A stretch of 6,896 nt of DNA, from the NCBI GenBank assembly GCA_028276215.1, contig JAPYWT010000133.1, forward strand, positions 1 through 6,896, read 5' to 3'. The notes below the pieces were generated by a model. The model was not told where the DNA came from and made no database searches. It saw nothing but the letters and a program-made list of their open reading frames with translations. The translations under genes and the position numbers were made by a program. This stretch comes from Thermoflexus sp. (GTDB lineage: Bacteria; Chloroflexota; Anaerolineae; B4-G1; DUEL01). Positions 1 through 6,831 of this stretch are shown here, piece by piece (the stretch's first letter is position 1; each line of letters starts with the position of its first letter).

Positions 1-8
1 GCGGCACT

Positions 9-3000
9 ATGCCGAAAGATATGGACGACTTGCTCTATCAACATCGGGTCTCAGACCTTTGGCAACGTCTGGCCGGGTGCACCTGGCGGGACACCCAGCG
101 CCTGCTGGAGCGGGAGCGCGACCTGCTCACCGATCTGCGCTGGTGGCCGACCGTGCTCAAACTCCTGGCGCCGCCAGCCACTTCTTTCTCCCATCCGACC
201 ATAGAGGGGTTGTGGATACCCCAGGTGCCGGGCATACCGACCCGGGCCACCATCACCGTTGCCGATGTTGGGCTTCTGGCGGCCGGGGTTTATGAGGCGC
301 TTTCCCGTCTCCCGCCTCAACGTCTTGGCCCCAGCGGTGCCGTTAACCTGCTGCTGGCCGCATCCGATGCCGACGCCTTCAGCCAGCAGGCTGCACGGCT
401 TGCGTCCCATATGGACGACGCCTTCTTTGAGGTGCTTTTCACCCTGGCCGAAGAAGCGCGCTCGCTGGGACTGGAGTCTTTCGCCCAACAGGTGGAAGCC
501 CTGCGGCGACTTGTCGTCTCTGTACTGACCAAAGAGACCATTGCTGAACTCGCGTCGGAGGCGGTCCGCGCTCGCACCGATAGCGAGGCGGCCAGCCGCA
601 TCTTGCGGGCTGCCCGGACGGCGCCGCGATGGCTGAGAAGTGCTCTGGAGGAGATGCCCGGGCGCGCCAGAGAGGAACTTCCCGCTGCCCCCGTCGCCCG
701 TGCCCTGCAGAGAGCCTGCGAGGCACTGGAGGAGGGGCAGGACGAGGCAACGATCCTTGCCAATCTGGAAAACTGGCTCCCTTTGCGACAATTCCTGGCC
801 CGCCATCGTTTGCTCCTGAAGGCGCCCTTTCCGATGCGTCCCGGAGAGGACTGGCTGGCCCGTTACGGCGCTAAAGCCAGAGCATTTCTCCTGCAACTGG
901 GGCAGGCTCAGGATGCACAGACGCTCGCACTGTATCGCCTGGCTCTGGCCGAAAATGAGGCCGAGGCGGAGCAGGCAATCGCCGGGGAACCGCATCTCCT
1001 TTCGGCAGCAGGCGAACAACAGACACGGCTCCAGGCGCGCAGCGCTCAGGAGCAGGGACAGGTCACCCTGGCATCCAGGCTCTCAGCAGCCGCGGAACGC
1101 ATCCACGCCTGGTTGAACGAGCTGATCCGCTCGGAGCGCAACGCTATCGTCCGACTTGCCGAAGAGGTCCGCTCCGGCGAACTCAGCCTCTCCGAAGCCC
1201 TGGCGCAGGTGCAACAGCCCGAAACGCTGCGCGACATCAGCGTTCTTCACGTTGCAGCGCTGGACGAGCAGGTCAACCGCCTCTACCAGAACGGCGACCT
1301 CTATCAGGCAGAACTTCTGGCCAGCCTGAGCTATGCCGCTGCCCGCCTGCTGGATAACCGTAAACTGCGCGCCGATCTCGCCATCTCGCTGGCCGAGATC
1401 AAGAGCGAACTGGGTAGACACGCCGAAGCGCTGCCCCTTTTTGAGGAAGCGGTGAAACTGGCTGAAACGCTCAACGAGCCGTTCCGTCTCATCCGCTCCG
1501 TGGGTCCCTTGGGGACGGTCTACGAGAAACTGGGCCGCTATGACGAAGCCCGCCGCTATTATGAGCGCGCCCTCTCACTGGCGCGCCAGGCTGGACTGGA
1601 GGGCCTGGAAGCAGCCGCGCTGGGGAATCTGGCAGGCCTGCATCTCCTCACCGGCGACCTGACCTCTGCCCTGCGCGATTCGGAAGGGGCCCTGGCAAAA
1701 GCCCGGGCTGCCGAGGACCGCTACCAGATCGCCCAGAGCCTGAGCACTCGTGCTTTGGTTCTGCACCGCGCTGCCCGTTACGATGAGGCGCTCCCCCTGT
1801 ACAAAGAAGCCCTGGATGCGTTGCATCGTTTAGGTGATGTCATCAGCGAAGTTCGTCTTCGCCTGCACCAGGGCCAGGCACTGGCGGAGACAGGCCAACT
1901 GGCTGAAGCACTGGCTGAGTTTGAAGAAGCACACCAATCGGCCAGGAATATCGGCCATCTGCCCCTGCAAGCCAAAGCGCTGAGCGTTATCGGCACTCTA
2001 CACTTGCGCCGTGGTGACCTGGTTCAGGCTCTCCACACCCTGGAAGATGCACTGGCCATTGAAAACGGGCTGGAACCGTCGGAGAGGGTCACCGCCTTAC
2101 TGAATCTTGCCCATATTCAGATGAACCTGAATCAACTGGACTTTGCCGAAAGGGCACTGAACCAGGCGATGAGCACCGCGGCGTCAATTGATAATCCTTT
2201 GATGAACGCCCAGATTGCCCTGTATCGCGCACGTTACCTGGCGGAACGCAAAGAATGGTCGGAGAGCGAGGCTGGCGCGCGTCAGGTGCTGACGCTGGCG
2301 CAACAATTACACTCTTCTGAACTGGAACTCTGGGCGTTGGAACTCCTGGGCCGAACCGTCAGTTTCCAGGGGCGACTGGAGGAAGCGGCGCACTGGTATG
2401 TCCAGGCGCTGGACAGGGCACGTCAGCATCGCCGTGCACCGGAAGTTGCCAGTTTCCTGATCCACCTGGGCATCCTCCAGGCCCGGCTGAACCAGGTTGC
2501 CGATGCCCAGGCTGCGTTGACGGAAGCGCTGGATACGGCCGGTGAATTGGGGCTGACTTATCTGCAATTCTACGCCCACTATAATCTGGGGCACCTCTAT
2601 GCTTCTTTGAACAATCTGCCTCAGGCGCTGGAACACTATCGTGCCGCCATCCACTTGCTGGAACGGGAGCGCGCCGTTCTGAGCCAGGTGGAAACCTTCG
2701 AGCAGCGTTATGCCGCCGAACGGCAGGATGTCTATCGTCTGGCTGCCGAGATCGCCTTGCGTTTGAATCGCCCTTTGGAAGCGCTGGAAATGCTGGAACA
2801 GGAGCGGGCGCGCTGGCTGGCGCGCCAGATTGCCCAGCGCGAGGCTATTCCTCCCACCGTGCCGGAAGAGTTGCGGGCGCGCTACGATCGCACCTTCCAG
2901 GCTGTTCAGTTCCTGCGCTCCATCGTCTATGGTGAGCCAGGCTGGGGGATGCAAGCGGTTGAAGAAGCCCATCGCGGGTTGAAACTGTTGGAGCAGGCGC

Positions 3001-4571
3001 AAACAGAGGAGAAATTTGAGCGAATGATGGCCGAGGCCAGGGAACGGGAACAGCAAGGCTACCAGCAGGCCCTGGCCGATGCAGAGGCTGAACTGGACCA
3101 GGTCACCCAGGAGATCCGCCGGCATGTGCCTGACTTCGCTGCTCCTCTTGAACTCCCCCCGCTGGATTGGAGCAGGATCGCCGATGACCCGGAAACGGCC
3201 ATTGTGGCGCTGTTTTCCGGTGACCAGATGGCCTGCGCCGTCGTGCTGCACCCCTCCGGCCAGCGCGTGGTTGACCTGCCGGGCCTGCAGCGTGCCGAAG
3301 TAGAGCGCCTGCTGTACGGCCTGCCGCAGCCGTTGGAGCAAGTATACCAGGAAATTGAACAGCAAATCGCTCAGTCACCGGAGAAGCGCGCTCTCGCCGT
3401 TATGGTCAAACACTACCTGACCCTGCGCTGGATAATTGAGCAGGCCCCCTCTTTCCAGTTGGGCTGGCAGGTGGCCATACGCACCCTGATCTCGGAAAAA
3501 ACCCAGGCGGAGGTGCTGGCGCGCGGTCGGGAATGGATGCGCCAGCGCAGCATCCCCGTTGAGGAACGGGAGACAACCCTCTTTGACCTTGACGATGCCC
3601 GGCGGCTGACCATGTGGCAGCATCTCTTTGACGAAATGGTCGCCGAACTCAAAACGCGCTTGTGGCAGCCCCTCCTGCCCCTCCTCCGCGAACTCGGCGT
3701 CTCGCAAGTCGTTCTCATCCCCGATGCCGACCTCCACGCGCTGCCCCTGGCCGTGGGCCTGGCTGATGAGCCAGAGCCACCAGCGGTGGCGATAGCGCTG
3801 AGCCTGCGGCTGTATGCCCAGAGCATCCGCTGGCTGCGCGAGCGCGAGCCGCGCGAGAACTCCCTGATGTTGATTGCCAATCCCACCGAAGACCTGAGCG
3901 CGACACAGGTGGAAGCCGCTCTCCTGCGCGATCTCTTCTCTGCCCATGGCGAAGCGGCCTTTGTGCTGAGCGGGAAACAGGCAACCATGCAGAACATCAG
4001 TCGCACCTCCCGCGTGGGTAACTACTGGCACTTTGCCGGTCACGCCCAATATGTATGGTGGAACCCGGCTGTTTCAGCGCTCTGGCTGGCGGGGAAAGAA
4101 TTGCTGCCCTTCTACTGGATTCCTATGTGGATGGACCTGCGTGCCACGCGGCTGGCTGTCCTCAGCGCCTGCGAGACGGCAATAACCCCGACGCGCGAAG
4201 CGCTGCCCGAGTTCACCGGTCTTTTCTCCGCTTTTCTGCTGGCTGGTGCGCCGGCCGTGCTGGCCTCCCTCTGGCCGGTGGAGGAAATCTCTACCGCGTT
4301 GCTGATCTACCGCTTTTATCAGTATCATCTGGGCGACTCGCGGGAGAGCCTTGCACCGCGCCCGCCCGCTGTTGCCCTGCGTGATGCTCAACAGTGGCTG
4401 CGCACATTACGAGGCGAAGAAGCGCTGAATCATCCGGCCATTGCCGAATTCAAACGTCTGAACCCACCCCGTCGGATGTGGAAGCAAATCCTGGCATTGG
4501 AAGATAAAAGCCAAGACTTGCCCTTCGCGAACCCATACTTCTGGTCTGGTTTTATGCTGGTTGGCGTGTGA
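9..4571 (+). CDS. TPR-CHAT protein, predicted caspase/separase-like peptidase
   Basis: Predicted cytosolic clan CD cysteine peptidase of the CHAT family, joined to a long TPR receptor region. Residues 1-410 are helical and unassigned. Residues about 416-887 are TPR units. Residues 893-940 are the degenerate helical segment that often precedes CHAT domains. Residues about 980-1040 are a charged, probably coiled-coil linker. Residues about 1050-1520 are the CHAT domain. Landmarks in it are IPDADLHALPLA (1237-1248), the catalytic-His segment WHFAGHA (1340-1346, His1345), the catalytic-Cys segment LSACET (1385-1390, Cys1388), LAGAPAVLASLWPV (1411-1424) and a typical end, NPYFWSGFMLVGV. Both catalytic residues are present, so activity is plausible. 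TPR-CHAT proteases are known to be switched on by partner binding, as in Craspase of type III-E CRISPR, but no CRISPR gene is seen here. The start is uncertain: only 8 bases precede the ATG, the frame is open to the edge and no ribosome binding site is visible. Met5 (base 21) is an alternative, or the gene may begin upstream. It is the first visible gene of the operon. The substrate is unknown. Confidence 0.93.
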   Translation: MPKDMDDLLYQHRVSDLWQRLAGCTWRDTQRLLERERDLLTDLRWWPTVLKLLAPPATSFSHPTIEGLWIPQVPGIPTRATITVADVGLLAAGVYEALSRLPPQRLGPSGAVNLLLAASDADAFSQQAARLASHMDDAFFEVLFTLAEEARSLGLESFAQQVEALRRLVVSVLTKETIAELASEAVRARTDSEAASRILRAARTAPRWLRSALEEMPGRAREELPAAPVARALQRACEALEEGQDEATILANLENWLPLRQFLARHRLLLKAPFPMRPGEDWLARYGAKARAFLLQLGQAQDAQTLALYRLALAENEAEAEQAIAGEPHLLSAAGEQQTRLQARSAQEQGQVTLASRLSAAAERIHAWLNELIRSERNAIVRLAEEVRSGELSLSEALAQVQQPETLRDISVLHVAALDEQVNRLYQNGDLYQAELLASLSYAAARLLDNRKLRADLAISLAEIKSELGRHAEALPLFEEAVKLAETLNEPFRLIRSVGPLGTVYEKLGRYDEARRYYERALSLARQAGLEGLEAAALGNLAGLHLLTGDLTSALRDSEGALAKARAAEDRYQIAQSLSTRALVLHRAARYDEALPLYKEALDALHRLGDVISEVRLRLHQGQALAETGQLAEALAEFEEAHQSARNIGHLPLQAKALSVIGTLHLRRGDLVQALHTLEDALAIENGLEPSERVTALLNLAHIQMNLNQLDFAERALNQAMSTAASIDNPLMNAQIALYRARYLAERKEWSESEAGARQVLTLAQQLHSSELELWALELLGRTVSFQGRLEEAAHWYVQALDRARQHRRAPEVASFLIHLGILQARLNQVADAQAALTEALDTAGELGLTYLQFYAHYNLGHLYASLNNLPQALEHYRAAIHLLERERAVLSQVETFEQRYAAERQDVYRLAAEIALRLNRPLEALEMLEQERARWLARQIAQREAIPPTVPEELRARYDRTFQAVQFLRSIVYGEPGWGMQAVEEAHRGLKLLEQAQTEEKFERMMAEAREREQQGYQQALADAEAELDQVTQEIRRHVPDFAAPLELPPLDWSRIADDPETAIVALFSGDQMACAVVLHPSGQRVVDLPGLQRAEVERLLYGLPQPLEQVYQEIEQQIAQSPEKRALAVMVKHYLTLRWIIEQAPSFQLGWQVAIRTLISEKTQAEVLARGREWMRQRSIPVEERETTLFDLDDARRLTMWQHLFDEMVAELKTRLWQPLLPLLRELGVSQVVLIPDADLHALPLAVGLADEPEPPAVAIALSLRLYAQSIRWLREREPRENSLMLIANPTEDLSATQVEAALLRDLFSAHGEAAFVLSGKQATMQNISRTSRVGNYWHFAGHAQYVWWNPAVSALWLAGKELLPFYWIPMWMDLRATRLAVLSACETAITPTREALPEFTGLFSAFLLAGAPAVLASLWPVEEISTALLIYRFYQYHLGDSRESLAPRPPAVALRDAQQWLRTLRGEEALNHPAIAEFKRLNPPRRMWKQILALEDKSQDLPFANPYFWSGFMLVGV
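1368..2669 (+). repeat. TPR array inside the CHAT protein (about 11 regular units)
   Basis: Residues about 454-887 of the first gene break into consecutive helix-turn-helix units starting near residues 454, 495, 535, 575, 613, 653, 692, 733, 773, 812 and 852, a steady period of 38-41 residues. Most units show the TPR signature: a small residue plus Leu in helix A, Gly-Arg/Asp-Tyr/Leu at the turn, and Glu-Ala-Leu then Ala-Leu in helix B. Examples are GRYDEARRYYERAL and GRLEEAAHWYVQAL. The ~40-residue period, rather than the classical 34, is the form common in STAND/CHAT-associated and kinesin-light-chain-like TPRs. An extra weaker unit may precede it at 416-449. TPR solenoids bind peptides or proteins, so this is the likely sensing or recruitment surface. 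The units differ clearly in sequence, so this is not a recent DNA duplication. Confidence 0.88.
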
Positions 4572-4576
4572 GGAGG
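4571..4576 (+). promoter_or_regulatory. Ribosome binding site of the HEAT-like gene
   Basis: Perfect AGGAGG, 5 bases before the ATG at 4582. Its first A is also the last base of the TGA stop of the CHAT gene, so translation is probably coupled. The site decides the start: an in-frame TTG at 4561 would overlap the CHAT gene and lie upstream of this site. Confidence 0.85.
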
Positions 4577-4581
4577 CGCAG

Positions 4582-5157
4582 ATGGCAGAGGATGAACTTG
4601 CCCGTCTGATCCACACCCTGATCTTCGCCGAAACACTCTCCGAAAGCATGGAGGCAGGCCTGGAGTTGCGTCACTATGCTTCGGGGATAGAATTGTTGCG
4701 TCCCATCTTCAACGAGATGATCTGCTACATCGGCGAGTTGATGAGCGGAAGACGCTCTCCGAAGGAAGACGATGTGACACCGTTTTTGCAATTCTATGCC
4801 GGCTTCCATCCCATTGAACAACTGTTGTGGACCTGGTACGAGGATGAACCACTGGTGGAGACACTGATCGAGATGGACAACGATGCAGATCGCCGGGTGC
4901 GTGCTCTGGCGCTGATCAGCCTGGGCGCTGTCAACCTGTTCTGGAAAGACCCTCGTGTAGAGCCGCATCTGCACGCCCGTCAGCATGATCCCGACCCGCT
5001 GATCCGCGCTGCGGCGCGATTGGCTCTGGAGTATATGGCATGGGCAAACTATGTAGCGAAGAGAACATCACCAGACCCCGTTCGTTATCAGTTTTTGGAG
5101 CAATACGCTGCTCAGTTGATGAGCAATCTGATCAAAGCAAAAACATCCCTATCGTGA
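4582..5157 (+). CDS. Small all-helical protein with HEAT-like repeats, function unknown
   Basis: 191 residues, soluble, with no signal peptide, membrane segment or recognisable catalytic motif. The first ~85 residues are predicted helices (DELARLIHTLIFAETLSES, then an Ile/Leu-rich helix at 36-54) interrupted by a charged loop at 55-65 (GRRSPKEDD). Residues about 89-158 look like two HEAT-type helical hairpins. The clearest cues are DADRRVRALALISLGAV (101-117) and DPDPLIRAAARLALEYM (136-152), each with the Asp-x-x-x-x-[VI]-R-x-x-A-x-x-[AS]-L pattern of a HEAT B helix. The gene starts 10 bases after the CHAT stop with a strong AGGAGG and is surely co-transcribed with it. Small HEAT proteins usually act as binding scaffolds, so it may be an adaptor, inhibitor or substrate of the protease; that is inference. 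It does not look like a bacterial gasdermin: it lacks the N-terminal Cys and the beta-rich character. I do not recognise the family. Confidence 0.88.
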   Translation: MAEDELARLIHTLIFAETLSESMEAGLELRHYASGIELLRPIFNEMICYIGELMSGRRSPKEDDVTPFLQFYAGFHPIEQLLWTWYEDEPLVETLIEMDNDADRRVRALALISLGAVNLFWKDPRVEPHLHARQHDPDPLIRAAARLALEYMAWANYVAKRTSPDPVRYQFLEQYAAQLMSNLIKAKTSLS

Positions 5158-5162
5158 GGAGG
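5157..5162 (+). promoter_or_regulatory. Ribosome binding site of the CBS gene
   Basis: Perfect AGGAGG, 5 bases before the ATG at 5168, again overlapping the TGA of the upstream gene by one base. The layout copies the previous junction almost base for base (TGAGGAGGNNCAGATGGC in both). Confidence 0.85.
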
Positions 5163-5167
5163 AACAG

Positions 5168-5707
5168 ATGGCTGGATCTACTGTCCGAGAATTGCTTGCC
5201 CCAGCCATAATCCTGGACCCCACCAGGACTATGGCCGAGGCGCTACGCCAACTGGAGCAGGCAGGCGTGACCTTTTGCGTCATCCAGGACGAGCAGGGTC
5301 GGCTGGCGGGGCTGGTCACTGCAGAGGAACTGCGCAAGGCCGATCCACAAGCGCGGCTGGATTCCCTGCTGACTGCGGTGCCTTCTCCGATTTCCATTGA
5401 TCCAGACGTAAGGATTGAGCACGCCATGCGGGTGCTGGCCAAAGATCTGGTGCTCCAGCCACGGTTGCAAGGAGTGATCGTGCGGGAGCAGGGACAGGTG
5501 CGAGGTGTCCTGCCGCGTCAGGAACTGGTAGAACGCGCTTCCCGCCTGGTGACCCGCAGTATCGTTGACCGCATGGAGGGCGCGCCGGTGGATATACTCT
5601 ACTTTGAGTGCCCGATGGATGGTGAGCGTCAACTGGTTGCCTACTACGATCCCGGTAACCCGCCCACCTGTAGCCAGGGCCACCGGATGCGGCCGGTTGA
5701 GGATTGA
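5168..5707 (+). CDS. Tandem CBS-domain protein with a C-terminal Cys/His (zinc-knuckle-like) tail
   Basis: 179 residues, cytosolic. Residues 4-57 are a first CBS domain: TVRELL, then ILDPTRTMAEALRQLEQAG, then VIQDEQGRLAGLVTAEEL. Residues 62-122 are a second: LDSLLTAVPSPISIDPDVRI, then GVIVREQGQVRGVLPRQEL. Paired CBS domains form a Bateman module that usually binds adenine nucleotides (AMP, ATP, SAM or cyclic di-AMP) and controls a partner. The ligand loop of CBS1 keeps a usable form (GLVTAEE, Thr51 with Glu54 in place of Asp). CBS2 has GVLPRQE, with Pro116 replacing Thr/Ser, so its site may be weaker or altered. After a helical link, residues 144-179 hold C148-P-x-D and C168-x3-H172 around YYDPGNPP, which looks like a reduced zinc ribbon with C, C and H (perhaps D) as ligands. 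No catalytic domain is attached, so it is probably a regulatory subunit. The start is fixed by AGGAGG. The stop lies 14 bases before the membrane-protein gene. Confidence 0.92.
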   Translation: MAGSTVRELLAPAIILDPTRTMAEALRQLEQAGVTFCVIQDEQGRLAGLVTAEELRKADPQARLDSLLTAVPSPISIDPDVRIEHAMRVLAKDLVLQPRLQGVIVREQGQVRGVLPRQELVERASRLVTRSIVDRMEGAPVDILYFECPMDGERQLVAYYDPGNPPTCSQGHRMRPVED

Positions 5708-5708
5708 C

Positions 5709-5714
5709 GGGAGG
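5709..5714 (+). promoter_or_regulatory. Ribosome binding site of the membrane-protein gene
   Basis: GGGAGG followed by AAAG, 7 bases before the ATG at 5722. It supports that ATG over the in-frame TTG at 5704, which overlaps the TGA of the CBS gene and lies upstream of the site. Confidence 0.8.
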
Positions 5715-5721
5715 AAAGAAA

Positions 5722-6738
5722 ATGTTTTCCACCGTCCTTCAGGAACTCAAAGGGTACTTTGGCCGCGACTTTCTGCTGAGCGCTTTCTTCCCTGTGCTCT
5801 TCTTCGCCGGACTCAGCCTGATGCTCTTCCTGGAAATCACCCAGGGGCTGAACGCCGCCCTGACCGGCTGGGAAAAACTTCCTGTCATCTCCCGCAGCCT
5901 GATCGGGATCGGCGGTAGCGTTGTCGTGGTTGTATTTGCCTATCTGCTGTACAACTTCCAATATAGTCTCATCCGCCTGTTTGAAGGTTACTGGCCACGA
6001 CGCCGATTTTTCTTGTGGCTGCGCAACCGGCGGGCGGCGTCCTACCAGCGGCTTTGGAAGCGCTTGCACGGCCAGGCACAATCGGCAAGCACACCCCAGG
6101 AAGCCAATGAGATTTGGGCAGAACTGCTGGCCTTCTACCCACCGCCGACACATCTGGATAAAATGATGCCCACGCGCCTGGGCAACATCCTGCGCGCAGC
6201 GGAAATCTACCCTTATGAGCGCTATGGCATAGATGCGGTGGTCATCTGGCCGCGCCTGCGCCCATTGCTCAAGCCGGAAATGATGGCTCTGTTGGAAGAC
6301 CGTAAGACCACGCTGACATTTATGCTCTCCATGTCTCTGCTCTCCGCTCTCTTCTCCCTGATCTGGTGCCCCGTGCTGGCATTCAGCAACCGCTGGGACC
6401 TCTTTCTCCTGTGTGCATTGGGCTGGCCCTTGGCCTGGATGTGTTACCAGAACGCGTTGCAGAGCGCCCTGGCCTACAGCGAGCAACTTCGGGCGACTTT
6501 TGACCTGTACCGTCACGATTTGCTCAAGGCGCTGAACCGCCCTGTTCCCAGCACCCTGGAAGAAGAGCGTAAAGAGTGGCTGCGTCTGACGCGCTTTTTC
6601 CAGCGCAACCTGCCCCTGCCTCCTGCACCGCCTGTAACTGTTCACTCTCAGGACAGTCATCCGGTGCGAACAGTGGCAGGGGATCCAGAACAACCGGATG
6701 TCTCGCCGCCAGTGGCCAAAATGGCTACCGAAGATTAA
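5722..6738 (+). CDS. Four-helix inner-membrane protein, function unknown
   Basis: 338 residues. Four hydrophobic segments are visible at about 17-38, 59-79, 197-221 and 225-246, arranged as two hairpins. The loop between them (80-196) is strongly basic next to TM2 (RRR at 93-95, RNRR at 101-104, KR at 113-114), so by the positive-inside rule the N-terminus, this loop and the C-terminus should all be cytosolic. Residues 150-180 form a dense stretch with the look of a conserved motif: PTRLGN, then AAEIYPYERYGIDAV, then WPRLR. I associate this stretch with uncharacterised membrane proteins of filamentous and gliding bacteria, from memory and unverified. After TM4 comes a helical amphipathic region (248-296), then a Pro-rich, acidic, probably disordered tail (298-338). 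There is no signal peptide, transporter motif or enzyme signature. As last gene of the operon it could be a membrane anchor, sensor or effector of the CHAT module, its cytosolic loop and tail being open to the protease. That role is inference. Confidence 0.9.
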   Translation: MFSTVLQELKGYFGRDFLLSAFFPVLFFAGLSLMLFLEITQGLNAALTGWEKLPVISRSLIGIGGSVVVVVFAYLLYNFQYSLIRLFEGYWPRRRFFLWLRNRRAASYQRLWKRLHGQAQSASTPQEANEIWAELLAFYPPPTHLDKMMPTRLGNILRAAEIYPYERYGIDAVVIWPRLRPLLKPEMMALLEDRKTTLTFMLSMSLLSALFSLIWCPVLAFSNRWDLFLLCALGWPLAWMCYQNALQSALAYSEQLRATFDLYRHDLLKALNRPVPSTLEEERKEWLRLTRFFQRNLPLPPAPPVTVHSQDSHPVRTVAGDPEQPDVSPPVAKMATED

Positions 6739-6831
6739 CGCATGCACAGGCAAGTCGCTTCCGCATGGAACACTCTGAACCTCGCGGCACATCCAGACGA
6801 TTTGGTGAAAAAGTGCGGATAGATGCGGGCC
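6739..6831 (+). other. Short intergenic stretch after the operon, no terminator seen
   Basis: I see no stable hairpin followed by a T-run, no tRNA and no clear promoter here. The only small symmetry is GCATGC just after the TAA. The operon may therefore continue beyond the window. Confidence 0.6.
6765..6830 (+). CDS. Possible start of a further gene, cut by low-complexity sequence
   Basis: An ATG opens a frame of about 22 ordinary residues (MEHSEPRGTSRRFGEKVRID, then A-G) that stays open into the poly-G run, where real sequence ends. It lies close behind the last gene on the same strand, as a fifth operon member would. No convincing ribosome binding site precedes it (the upstream bases are a mixed AAGTCGCTTCCGC) and it is too short to judge, so it may be chance. 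An overlapping ATG at 6742 gives only 26 codons and looks no better. Confidence 0.15.

Noticed and set aside
51..1019. Long antisense open frames, including 51-1019, 2307-3365 and 5644-6792 on the minus strand.
   Set aside because: They lie opposite genes with clear domains, have low-complexity or cysteine- and arginine-rich translations with no motif, and lack ribosome binding sites. Long antisense frames are expected in GC-rich coding DNA.
1578..2828. The same 12-base perfect palindrome CTGGCGCGCCAG occurs twice, at 1578-1589 and 2817-2828.
   Set aside because: Both copies lie in frame in the CHAT gene and encode Leu-Ala-Arg-Gln with codons common in this gene, so chance and codon preference explain them. 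Nothing suggests an operator.
9..4571. A type III-E CRISPR (Craspase) role for the TPR-CHAT protein.
   Set aside because: No CRISPR repeats, gRAMP/Cas7-11, Csx30, Csx31 or RpoE gene is present. The TPR-CHAT architecture alone is widespread outside CRISPR loci.
4561..4581. In-frame TTG at 4561 as an upstream start of the HEAT-like gene (7 extra residues).
   Set aside because: It overlaps the CHAT coding end and sits before the AGGAGG, which is ideally spaced for the ATG at 4582.
4582..5157. A bacterial gasdermin next to the protease.
   Set aside because: The protein is helical with HEAT-like repeats, lacks the N-terminal lipidated Cys and shows no beta-rich pore-forming region.
5704..5721. 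In-frame TTG at 5704 as the start of the membrane-protein gene (6 extra residues).
   Set aside because: It overlaps the stop of the CBS gene and precedes the GGGAGG that serves the ATG at 5722.
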